This document shows positions 26,858 through 34,294 of a stretch of DNA of 47,805 bases, one piece after another (within the stretch, counting starts at the first letter, position 1; every line of letters begins with the position of its first letter). The DNA is from Pirellulales bacterium (GTDB lineage: Bacteria > Planctomycetota > Planctomycetia > Pirellulales > JADZDJ01), in NCBI GenBank assembly GCA_035656635.1, contig DASRSD010000048.1:1-47805 (forward strand), written 5' to 3'. Both the position numbers and the translations under genes were made by a program. The notes beneath the pieces are model-generated. The model had not been told where the DNA came from. It was given only the letters and a program-made list of their open reading frames with translations, and did not search any database.

Positions 26858-27235
26858 ATGAAAATTCTTCTTGGTCCATTGTTTGCCGTTGCCACGATTG
26901 CAGCTCTGACGGGGCAGCCGCCGGTTGCAGAATTGAGCAATCTTACGGCCACGGCCATCCTCGGCTGGTACACGTGGTACACCGCAACTAAGACGATTCC
27001 GCAATTGGTCCATCACTTCCGCAATGAATTAGCGGCCGAGCGCGGCGAACACCGAATCGACCGCAACGCATTTTTATGCGAGATGGCCAGCCAGCGCGCT
27101 CAGCGGCTGGACGATGCGGCCGCAATGACCAGGGCCGTAAACGAACTTGCCGCGTCGATCGGTCACTTGAGAAATACGCTCCCGGAAAATCATATCCCGC
27201 CAAATTCTACTTTTTCTGCGAAAGGCACATCATGA
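26858..27235 (+). CDS. Holin-like small membrane protein
   Basis: A 125-residue protein from ATG 26858 (MKILLGPLFAVATIAAL); an ATG at 26840 would start inside the hairpin tail. Two hydrophobic segments lie at about 3-17 and 28-44 (LTATAILGWYTWYTATK), followed by a charged helical tail (FRNELAAERGEHRIDRNAFL, MTRAVNELAASIGHLRN), a layout seen in small holins and in membrane-tethered phage proteins. The stop overlaps the next start (ATGA), so the two are co-translated. It opens the second phage-type block; a lysis or membrane role is inference. Confidence 0.55.
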   Translation: MKILLGPLFAVATIAALTGQPPVAELSNLTATAILGWYTWYTATKTIPQLVHHFRNELAAERGEHRIDRNAFLCEMASQRAQRLDDAAAMTRAVNELAASIGHLRNTLPENHIPPNSTFSAKGTS

Positions 27236-27642
27236 ATGCGTCCCATTCTCCAAACTCGTTGACCTTGCCAACCCTCAGCACGTTGCGCGATTTATTGGAA
27301 GCGCTATCGAAACTCGGCGCTTTGTCCGATCCATTCAGTTCGACCAGCCAGCTGCAAAGTGCCGTTCAAATTCTGTTGGATTTGGCAGGCACGATGGGCC
27401 TCAGCTCGAAATGGGTTACATGGCTGCAAGCCATTCAAGCCAATCCACAACTGCTCAACCTGGTACTGGCAGTTGGTCAATATTTGGAGACTCTTCTTCA
27501 AACCCCGCCGCCGGTGCCCGCAAGTATTCGAGGACAATCTTCAGTCGCTGCTTCCGCTCAATTGACGATCGACTGGAGTCACTGGCTTTCGCTCCTGGGC
27601 GAAATTTTGCAATTGCTGGAGCAGTTGTTGCCGGCCGCGTAG
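27232..27642 (+). CDS. Small helical protein coupled to the holin-like gene
   Basis: A 136-residue protein (MNASHSPNSLTLPTLSTLRD) whose ATG overlaps the preceding stop by 4 bases. It is rich in Leu/Gln/Ser with amphipathic helices (LQSAVQILLDLAGTMGLSSK, WLSLLGEILQLLEQLLPAA) and a Pro-rich centre (LLQTPPPVPASIRG). There is no signal peptide or catalytic motif. Tight coupling suggests it acts with the holin-like protein, perhaps at the membrane. No family recognised. Confidence 0.5.
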   Translation: MNASHSPNSLTLPTLSTLRDLLEALSKLGALSDPFSSTSQLQSAVQILLDLAGTMGLSSKWVTWLQAIQANPQLLNLVLAVGQYLETLLQTPPPVPASIRGQSSVAASAQLTIDWSHWLSLLGEILQLLEQLLPAA

Positions 27643-27699
27643 CACGTTTTTGCCATCCACCGTTTGTTTTGAAATCACTTGCCGCGAGTAACACCACGC

Positions 27700-29151
27700 A
27701 TGTTGCCCACCCTGTCAATTTGCCTTGGTTTGATGGCCATTGCTTCGCCTGCCGAGGAGGTTCGAGCTGCGGCCGTCGACGTCGAGCAGATGTCGCCGGA
27801 AATACAACCAGCGACGCGGTATCTCAGCTTGTATGCGATCGATCCAGCAAAGCGTCGCGCGGCGGCGCAATCGGTTAGCTATGTGCTCAATGCGCTTTCA
27901 AACCGGCGAGCAATTAGTCAGCCGGTGACGATCACGCCTACGCTGGTTCGGTTCAACATCAACCAGTACGTGTCCAACCCAGATGAATTTTCCGCCTGGG
28001 CCAGCGCATGGGAAAAACTGGCGCAGACCGATTCTTATTTCCATTTACGCACCGAAGTCATTATTGCTACCCAGTCGGAAAATGAAAAAACAGACAAGAA
28101 GAAGACTTCGACCTCTGTTTCGCCTCAATCCGAAAAACTGAAAACGGTTACCACCGACGGCGGCTGGACCGATCTGACCGCCGCCGCATACCTCCGAACG
28201 GCAACGCACTCAAGTGGCGCATTGCTGCGGGCCGATTATTTCGTCGTTCAGGCGACCACCACGCCGCATTACTACGAATTCGCCAATGTCCCGAACACCG
28301 AGAATGAATTTCTCAAATCGCTGGGCGTAGATCGCGAGGTGGTCGACCGGCTGCGCGCCAATGCCGGCGCGAATTTGGTTTTGAGCGGCGTTACCGCGAA
28401 GCCACGGCGCATTGTTTGGACGCAAGGACCACTCGGCGGCGTTTACTCCACGCTCGATGTGGAGCGTGTTGACGCGGAGCGTGATCCGCTGCGGCGGCCA
28501 ATTTCCGCAGCGGGGCTGGCTCTCAAATTTGATTTGGGCGAATGGTTTGCACTGGCGCCCAACGGCTTATGGCGAACCGCGCTCTTCAATTCCGCCGGCA
28601 AGCGTCAAGATTCCGTTCCGGATCGAGTGGCGAAAGATACTTCGGACCCGGTCGGCGATGGCATTGTGGTTCCGCTGATCTCTTGCATTCGCTGCCATCG
28701 GGAGGCTGGCCTGCGCCCATTCGTCGACGACCAAACCAAATTGCTCTCCGGCCACGTCGATTTGTACAGCCCCGATCCGAATGTCGTAGAGCGAGCCGTC
28801 GAATTTTATGATGAACCGCGTTTGCAACGGCAGATGGAATTCGACCGACAAAGCTATGCCGATGCCGTCGCCCGCGCCACTGGCGGCATGAAGCCGGAGG
28901 AATTGGCCGAATCGCTGGCGGCACTCTTCCGAGAGTTTGCTTATCTGCCGGTGACACCGCAGCAAGCAGCCGTTGAGGTTGGGCTACAGCCGACTGAATT
29001 CCGGCAAGCATTATTTGCCACGCGCGATCCAATCATTTTGCTGCTGCTTGAAGATCGACCCGTGCTGCGCGGGCAGTGGGAATCGAGTTTTGCCGAAGCG
29101 GCATTAGCCGCCCAAGCGTACCGAATCAACATCACACCGCCAAATAAATAG
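27700..29151 (+). CDS. Secreted single-heme c-type cytochrome-like protein
   Basis: A 483-residue protein; ATG 27700 gives a signal peptide (MLPTLSICLGLMAIASPAEE, cleavage near EVRAAA), while a TTG at 27679 is the only earlier start. One heme-binding motif is present, C329-I-R-C-H333 (VVPLISCIRCHREAGLRPF). The rest is not a known cytochrome fold to me: an N-terminal helical part (ATRYLSLYAIDPAKRRAAAQ), a beta-rich middle, and a C-terminal helical part (VEVGLQPTEFRQALFATRDP). It lies inside the phage-type block, 57 bases after the coupled small genes and before a second cytochrome, on the same strand. A periplasmic redox role is likely; its link to the phage genes is unexplained. Confidence 0.7.
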   Translation: MLPTLSICLGLMAIASPAEEVRAAAVDVEQMSPEIQPATRYLSLYAIDPAKRRAAAQSVSYVLNALSNRRAISQPVTITPTLVRFNINQYVSNPDEFSAWASAWEKLAQTDSYFHLRTEVIIATQSENEKTDKKKTSTSVSPQSEKLKTVTTDGGWTDLTAAAYLRTATHSSGALLRADYFVVQATTTPHYYEFANVPNTENEFLKSLGVDREVVDRLRANAGANLVLSGVTAKPRRIVWTQGPLGGVYSTLDVERVDAERDPLRRPISAAGLALKFDLGEWFALAPNGLWRTALFNSAGKRQDSVPDRVAKDTSDPVGDGIVVPLISCIRCHREAGLRPFVDDQTKLLSGHVDLYSPDPNVVERAVEFYDEPRLQRQMEFDRQSYADAVARATGGMKPEELAESLAALFREFAYLPVTPQQAAVEVGLQPTEFRQALFATRDPIILLLLEDRPVLRGQWESSFAEAALAAQAYRINITPPNK

Positions 29152-29194
29152 TTCCAAATAAAAAATCATCGCGCCACTAAGACGGAGTCCCATC

Positions 29195-29752
29195 ATGCCA
29201 CGAACAATGTTTTTCGCCTCGATTACCGGATCGATCCTGTTAGCCGCTGGAGCATCGCCGCTGTCGGCCAATTGCCAGACGAAAGTGTCGGCCCAATCTA
29301 GCGGCGAAGTTCAAGTCGTCATTCCGTTTGCCGTGCCAGTCGGAGTGCCCGTTGCACCGCTGGCGCCTTATTTCTACAGCTATCAGCAACTGCAAGGCCG
29401 GGCGGCAGATTATGTGCTGCCCAGTTCTCAACCACCCGCTGCCGCAGCTCCGGCGGCGCCGGCAGATGCACCGCCAATGGTTTCGGCGCCCAATCCGTCA
29501 TCGCTGGTGGTCGCGCATTGCGCTTCCTGCCACGGAGGGCAAACTCCCAAGGCAGGCCTTTCACTGCAACTGCCCAGTGCGCTTTCCCCCGCCGATCGGC
29601 TAAGAGTCATTCAGGCGGTAATCACCAACCGCATGCCCAAGGGAAGCCAACTTTCGTCGGAAGAACGAAACGCAATCATCGGCGAGTTATCGCACCAAAG
29701 CGCATTGCCTGCGGCGGCCCCAGCCTCGCCCCCCGATAAAAAACCTGACTGA
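29195..29752 (+). CDS. Secreted monoheme cytochrome c
   Basis: A 185-residue protein with a signal peptide (FASITGSILLAAGASPLSAN). A Pro/Ala-rich linker (SQPPAAAAPAAPADAPP) precedes a C-terminal cytochrome c domain: C109-A-S-C-H113 (VVAHCASCHGG), LSLQLPSALSPADRLRVIQA, and the distal Met in ITNRMPKGSQLSSEERNAII, the usual class I ligand. It follows the larger cytochrome by 43 bases, so the two may form one electron-transfer unit. It lies inside the phage-type block. Confidence 0.85.
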   Translation: MPRTMFFASITGSILLAAGASPLSANCQTKVSAQSSGEVQVVIPFAVPVGVPVAPLAPYFYSYQQLQGRAADYVLPSSQPPAAAAPAAPADAPPMVSAPNPSSLVVAHCASCHGGQTPKAGLSLQLPSALSPADRLRVIQAVITNRMPKGSQLSSEERNAIIGELSHQSALPAAAPASPPDKKPD

Positions 29753-29796
29753 TATTTACGAATTTTCCCTGATCCTCACACCTAGGAGTAAAGACC

Positions 29797-30147
29797 ATGA
29801 AAGTCGTACATTTCGCTTCCGCTTTGATTTGCACAATTTTGGCAACGCAAGTTGCCACAGCGTGCCCACAGGTGGCGGTGAGCGCCGCATCGTGCGATGT
29901 CTGCCAGCAATCCGCCATCGCCGTCCAAGCAGTGCCGGTGGTTGCCCAGGCGGCGCCGGTAGTCGCTGTTCAAAGTTTTGCGGTGCCCAGCGTCGCGGTT
30001 CTGGCGACTCCAGCCATCGTGGCGCCTGCCACCGTGTTGGCCACGCCGGCGGTGGTTACCCCCAACGTCGTAGTGAACCAGGTTGTGCACCATCCCAAGC
30101 GCATGGCGCGGGTCCAAATTAGCCGCGTGCGAGTACGCGCGCGCTAA
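29797..30147 (+). CDS. Secreted Ala/Val/Pro-rich repetitive protein
   Basis: A 116-residue protein with a signal peptide (MKVVHFASALICTILATQVA) and a short Cys segment (TACPQVAVSAASCDVCQQS). An Ala/Val repeat region follows (VPVVAQAAPVVAVQSFAVP, VAVLATPAIVAPATVLATPA) and a basic tail VQISRVRVRAR. AGGAG precedes the ATG. It resembles planctomycete small secreted low-complexity proteins with no assigned function. It may be structural; it lies 44 bases downstream of the cytochrome gene. Confidence 0.6.
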   Translation: MKVVHFASALICTILATQVATACPQVAVSAASCDVCQQSAIAVQAVPVVAQAAPVVAVQSFAVPSVAVLATPAIVAPATVLATPAVVTPNVVVNQVVHHPKRMARVQISRVRVRAR

Positions 30148-30159
30148 CTTGCCTTAACG

Positions 30160-30224
30160 GCAACTGGCGATTAGTGCCAATGGTCGAGCCACTTACCTGC
30201 GCTGGCCGGCTAATCGTCAGTTGC
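30160..30224 (+). repeat. 15-bp inverted repeat before the ParB-like gene
   Basis: GCAACTGGCGATTAG (30160-30174) and CTAATCGTCAGTTGC (30210-30224) pair over 15 positions with a single G-T at position 8, around a 35-nt loop. It lies between the Ala/Val-rich protein and the ParB-like gene. No long T-tract follows, so it may be a terminator remnant or a protein/RNA site. Confidence 0.6.
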
Positions 30225-30306
30225 TGCTTTGAACTTCGCAGTTTGTTTCCGTTGTTCAGCTGTTACATCGTTTTCTGCCAAACCCACATCAAACCAATCG
30301 ATATTT

Positions 30307-30870
30307 ATGCACATCCGCGATCGCATCAAAGAGCTGCGCCGTGTCCCTGCCCGGGACTTGCGGCCCAATCCGAAAAACTGGCGGATTCATCCGGCGGCGC
30401 AGCAAGATGCGTTGCGCGGCGTGCTGGCCGAAATTGGCTATGCCGGCGCGTTATTGGCTCGGGAATTAGACGACGGATCGTTGGAGCTAATCGACGGTCA
30501 TCTGCGCGCGGAAACCACGCCCGATTTACTGGTGCCGGTGCTCGTCCTTGATTTGTCGCACGAAGAGGCGGACAAACTGCTGGCCACTTACGATCCGCTC
30601 AGCGGTATGGCCACGGTCGATCTCGAGGCGTTTCATTCACTGCTGGCGAAAGTGCCCATCGAAAACGCTGCTGTGCAAAGCATGCTCGACACGGTTGCGA
30701 ACCCCGGGGCAAATCAAAAATCTCAGCACGATTCCCACCAGCCGCACCGAGTAATCGAAGTGCCTGAATTGTTCCAAATTGTCGTCGAGTGCGACGACGA
30801 GGCGCAGCAACAACAACTGTTCGAGCAATTGACCGCCCAGGGTTACAAGTGCCGCGTGCTTACCCTTTGA
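30307..30870 (+). CDS. ParB/Srx-like N-terminal domain protein
   Basis: A 187-residue protein from ATG 30307 (MHIRDRIKELRRVPARDLRP). Residues about 12-110 match the ParB/sulfiredoxin-like fold: VPARDLRPNPKNWRIHP, GVLAEIGYAGALLARELDDG, LELIDGHLRAETTPDLLVPV and LVLDLSHEEADKLLATYDPL. The IDGHLR motif is the family's catalytic/NTP-binding turn (GxxR type). A C-terminal module of about 40 residues (VPELFQIVVECDDEAQQQQL to GYKCRVLTL) looks like a separate ferredoxin-like domain. Such proteins are common next to terminases in phages, where they act as nucleases or in DNA modification. It lies 34 bases upstream of the ATPase-GNAT gene. Confidence 0.8.
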   Translation: MHIRDRIKELRRVPARDLRPNPKNWRIHPAAQQDALRGVLAEIGYAGALLARELDDGSLELIDGHLRAETTPDLLVPVLVLDLSHEEADKLLATYDPLSGMATVDLEAFHSLLAKVPIENAAVQSMLDTVANPGANQKSQHDSHQPHRVIEVPELFQIVVECDDEAQQQQLFEQLTAQGYKCRVLTL

Positions 30871-30904
30871 AAATACTTAGAACCTGCGACGAGAGGCTTC
30901 GCTC

Positions 30905-32098
30905 ATGCTGATCAATGTTGAACTTGAATGTCCGGTGTACGATTCATTCCGCGTGCAGCAAGTGGCCGGCATGTTTGATGTGCCGCTGGCTCAAAAAGTG
31001 CGCGAGCAATTTGCCGTCGACGTGCCAGCGCTCTCGGGGCCGGAACAGTTCGAATGGCAAATCGGTGTGATCGTCGGCCCCTCAGGCAGCGGCAAGACCA
31101 CGCTAGCGCGCCGGCTATTCGGCGAGCAATTCATCGAGAAAATCGAATGGCCGGCGAATCGGGCCGTCATCGATTGTTTTAGCGAGTTGTCCATTCGCGA
31201 AATTACCGGCCTGCTGACTGCGGTTGGCTTCAGTTCGCCTCCTTCCTGGGTTAAGCCGTACCACGTCCTTAGCGGTGGAGAGAAATTTCGCTGCGATTTG
31301 GCGCGGGCGTTATCCAACAAACTATCTTCGCTGGTGGCTTTCGACGAATTTACCAGCGTGGTCGATCGCAATGTGGCCCGCATTGGATCTGCAGCTGTCG
31401 CCAAGGCGGTGCGTAGCGGGCAAATCGATTGCCAGTTTGTGGCGGTCACGTGCCATTACGACATTTTGGAGTGGCTGTCGCCCGACTGGGTCATCGACAT
31501 GGCCACGCGCCAGTTCACGCATTACGACCTTGACGATGGTGCGGCTCCGCAGCCCGCTTCCCAAACCCAAGCTCCGCAATACGGGAGGCGACTTCGGCGA
31601 CCGACGATTGAACTGCAACTCCACCGTTGCCGACATGCTGTGTGGCGGTTGTTTGCGCGGCATCACTATTTAAGCGCCAACCTGAGCAAAATGGCGCGTT
31701 GCTTTGTCGCTTTGTGGCACGGCGAGCCGGTTTCGTTCTGTGCCACGCTGCCGGTCATCGGCAAGAAAAAGCATTGGCGAATTTCGCGCATTGTTACTTT
31801 GCCCGATTATCAAGGGGTGGGCATAGGCATGCGGGTGGTGGAAGCCGTGGCCGATTTGCATCGCGCTGACGGCAACCGTTTGAACGTCACTGCCAGCCAT
31901 CCGGCGCTGGTTGCTCATTGCCGGCGCTCGCCCAAATGGCGCGTGGTCAACGTGATGAAGACGGGCGCTCACCACGCGGAGCGATTCATTCCCGGCTACC
32001 GTGGCAGCTCCGGCCGAGCGGTCGTTTCGTTTGAATATCACGGCGCACAGCACAGCGAGCATGGCCCAGTTCAAGAGGAAACATTGAGGAAAGTATAA
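30905..32098 (+). CDS. ABC-type ATPase fused to GNAT acetyltransferase
   Basis: A 397-residue fusion. Residues about 1-210 are an ABC ATPase: Walker A G58-PSGSGKTT, signature LSGGEK at 122-127, Walker B LVAFDEF at 143-149 (D147, E148), and a candidate switch His in [10 protein letters not shown]. No transmembrane part occurs, so it is not a transporter. Residues about 235-385 are a GNAT domain with motif [20 protein letters not shown] (Q303-G-V-G-I-G) and [15 protein letters not shown] before it. Mu Mom, a DNA-modifying enzyme, is a GNAT relative; a DNA-base-modification role for this fusion is inference. It sits between the ParB-like gene and the terminase genes. Confidence 0.85.
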   Translation: MLINVELECPVYDSFRVQQVAGMFDVPLAQKVREQFAVDVPALSGPEQFEWQIGVIVGPSGSGKTTLARRLFGEQFIEKIEWPANRAVIDCFSELSIREITGLLTAVGFSSPPSWVKPYHVLSGGEKFRCDLARALSNKLSSLVAFDEFTSVVDRNVARIGSAAVAKAVRSGQIDCQFVAVTCHYDILEWLSPDWVIDMATRQFTHYDLDDGAAPQPASQTQAPQYGRRLRRPTIELQLHRCRHAVWRLFARHHYLSANLSKMARCFVALWHGEPVSFCATLPVIGKKKHWRISRIVTLPDYQGVGIGMRVVEAVADLHRADGNRLNVTASHPALVAHCRRSPKWRVVNVMKTGAHHAERFIPGYRGSSGRAVVSFEYHGAQHSEHGPVQEETLRKV

Positions 32099-32175
32099 AC
32101 CGCAAACACCGCGTTTCTTTCGAGAAATGTGCCCTTTTGGCGAATCATAATTTCTCATCGAAAACATTTTCTGCC

Positions 32176-32637
32176 ATGAAAACAACCAGCCTCGACGAAA
32201 GCAAACAGCGTGAAATCTGCGCCATTTTGTCGCTGGGCGGCACACGGCAAATGGCGGCGCACTATGTGGGATGCTCCGCGCGAACCATTCGCAATGTGGC
32301 CAAGCGCGATCCTCAGTTCGCCGAACGGTTGCTCAAAACCGAGCTCAGCCCGGAAATTGCGTTCCTGCGAAATATTTCCAACGCGGCCATGGAAGGAAAA
32401 TACTGGCGCGCGGCGGCTTGGGCCTTGGAGCGAATGTTTCCGGAGCGTTACGAACGCCGCCGCCCCGACACCATTCCCATGGCCCAACTGCACGACGTGG
32501 TCGATCACCTGGTGGAAAAAGCCATGCAACACGCTCCCGACGCGCGCGATCCACAGGCCTTGCGACAATTACTGGCCAAGGTTGCTCACGAAACGCTCAC
32601 CACGCCTTCGACCAAAAAGCTTCCCTATGCCAAGTGA
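32176..32637 (+). CDS. Terminase small subunit-like HTH protein
   Basis: A 153-residue protein from ATG 32176 (MKTTSLDESKQREICAILSL). Residues about 8-45 form an HTH (REICAILSLGGTRQMAAHYV then GCSARTIRNVAKRDPQFA), as in terminase small subunits that recognise DNA for packaging. A helical oligomerisation-like segment follows (AFLRNISNAAMEGKYWRAAA, WALERMFPERYERRRPD), then a long helical tail. Its stop lies inside the start of the large-subunit gene (11-base overlap), the usual TerS-TerL pairing. Distinct families share the HTH, so the call depends on context. Confidence 0.75.
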   Translation: MKTTSLDESKQREICAILSLGGTRQMAAHYVGCSARTIRNVAKRDPQFAERLLKTELSPEIAFLRNISNAAMEGKYWRAAAWALERMFPERYERRRPDTIPMAQLHDVVDHLVEKAMQHAPDARDPQALRQLLAKVAHETLTTPSTKKLPYAK

Positions 32638-34234
32638 TATTCCCCACCCCTGGCGCACCCCGCGAATGTGGCGCGAGCAAGTCGATGGCTTGTTTCATCG
32701 CGCTCACCGCCTGCAGGAAAGGTACGGTCACGAAACTGGCAGCGCGCTGGATTCCGATTTGCTTTCCTGGTCGCGAACTTTTCTGCCCGACCATTTCCGT
32801 TTGCCGGCGTCGCAAATGCATCGCTGGCTGGCCGAGCAGTTAGATGCCATGCTGCGAAATCGCGGCGCCAAGCTGAATGTCACCGGGCCACGGGGCAGCG
32901 CGAAATCGACCGTCACCACTTTGGCCTATGTGTTGCGCGAAGCATTAACAGGCCGCGAGCCCTACATCTGGATTGTTTCCGATACCAAGCATCAGGCTGC
33001 CGCGCACTTGGAAAATGTGAAAACCGAATTGCTCGAAAATCGGGAATTGTTGGCGGCTTATCCACAATCGGCCGGCGTGGGCCCGGTGTGGCGCGGCAAC
33101 GCCGTGATCTTGCCCAACGGCGTAATGATTGAAGCCTTCGGCACAGGCCAGCGAATTCGCGGCCGACGACGCAGGTTCTATCGTCCCACGTTGATCGTGT
33201 GCGACGATTTGCAAAACGACAGCCACATTCAGTCGGCCCTGGCCCGCGATCACTCCCGCGCGTGGTTTCACGGCATGCTGATGAAAGCGGGCACAGTTTC
33301 CACCAGCGTGATCAATCTAGGAACGGCGCTGCATCGCGAGTGCCTGGCGATGGAATTGCACCGCACGCCCGGGTGGATTTCGCGAACCTTTCGGGCAATT
33401 GAACAGTGGCCGGACGAAATGCCCCTATGGCATGCCTGGGAACAAATTTATTGCGATATTGAGCGGCTTGATGCACGAGCCGCCGCTCGAATGTTCTATG
33501 AGGAAAACCAGCAGCGAATGGACGTGGGGGCGGTGCTGTTGTGGCCGGAACTGGAAAATTTATACACCCTCATGTGCATGCGCTGCGAAAGCGGCAGCAC
33601 CGCTTTTGAACGAGAAAAGCAAAGCACGCCGGTCAATCCCGAACAATGCGAATGGCCCGAATCGTACTTCGGCGATTGGATTTGGTTCGAGCAGTGGCCG
33701 GCAAACTTGCGATTGCGCACCCTGGCGCTGGATCCCAGCAAGGGAGCCGATGCCCGACATGGCGACTATTCGGCCTTCGTGATGCTGGGTGTTGATCAAC
33801 AAGGGCAGTTGTATTTAGAAGCCGATTTGGCCCGGCGGCCGTCGCCGCAAATGGTGACCGATGGAATCGAACTCTGTCGGCGCTTTCAGCCGCATGTGTT
33901 CGGGCTGGAAGCCAACCAGTTTCAAGAATTGCTGGGGGCAGATTTTGCCGCTGAATTCGTAAGGCAGGGCATGGTAGGCATTGCGCCCTGTTCGATTGAA
34001 AATCGAATCAACAAGGCGGTCCGCATTCGCCGGCTGGGACCGCTGTTGGCCGCGCGAAGGCTGCACTTCAAAACCAATTCTCCCGGCACGCGAATGCTAT
34101 TGGAGCAAATGAAAGAGTTTCCGATCTCGTCGCATGACGACGGGCCCGACGCCGCCGAAATGGCGCTGCGGCTGGCCGAAGCGTACTTGCAACCCACGCC
34201 CATGGATGACGGCCTAGGAAGCCGGTTGATTTAG
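32627..34234 (+). CDS. Phage terminase large subunit
   Basis: A 535-residue DNA-packaging motor. The ATG at 32627 overlaps the TerS stop by 11 bases; the frame opens at 32210 but that part lies over TerS. ATPase motifs: Walker A GPRGSAKST (87-95), Walker B LIVCDDLQ (D193, D194), coupling motif NLGTALH (230-236). Nuclease domain: D368 in LALDPSKGADARHGDYSA, VFGLEANQFQELL, and SSHDDGPDAAEMAL near the end, the RNase H-like acidic residues. The frame is intact with all catalytic residues, which suggests function is retained. It cuts and pumps DNA into proheads. Confidence 0.92.
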   Translation: MPSDIPHPWRTPRMWREQVDGLFHRAHRLQERYGHETGSALDSDLLSWSRTFLPDHFRLPASQMHRWLAEQLDAMLRNRGAKLNVTGPRGSAKSTVTTLAYVLREALTGREPYIWIVSDTKHQAAAHLENVKTELLENRELLAAYPQSAGVGPVWRGNAVILPNGVMIEAFGTGQRIRGRRRRFYRPTLIVCDDLQNDSHIQSALARDHSRAWFHGMLMKAGTVSTSVINLGTALHRECLAMELHRTPGWISRTFRAIEQWPDEMPLWHAWEQIYCDIERLDARAAARMFYEENQQRMDVGAVLLWPELENLYTLMCMRCESGSTAFEREKQSTPVNPEQCEWPESYFGDWIWFEQWPANLRLRTLALDPSKGADARHGDYSAFVMLGVDQQGQLYLEADLARRPSPQMVTDGIELCRRFQPHVFGLEANQFQELLGADFAAEFVRQGMVGIAPCSIENRINKAVRIRRLGPLLAARRLHFKTNSPGTRMLLEQMKEFPISSHDDGPDAAEMALRLAEAYLQPTPMDDGLGSRLI

Positions 34235-34294
34235 GTGCCTCACCCGCGGCTGCCAATTTAATTGCCAATCCACCCACTTAAATGGAGAACGATC

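Noticed and set aside
26669-27016. Leftward 115-codon frame
   Set aside because: Antisense shadow of the holin-like gene and its leader; no start signal.
32210-32626. Upstream extension of the terminase large-subunit frame
   Set aside because: It lies over the terminase small-subunit gene, has abnormal composition (Trp/Pro/Arg-rich), and ATG 32627 fits the TerL start.
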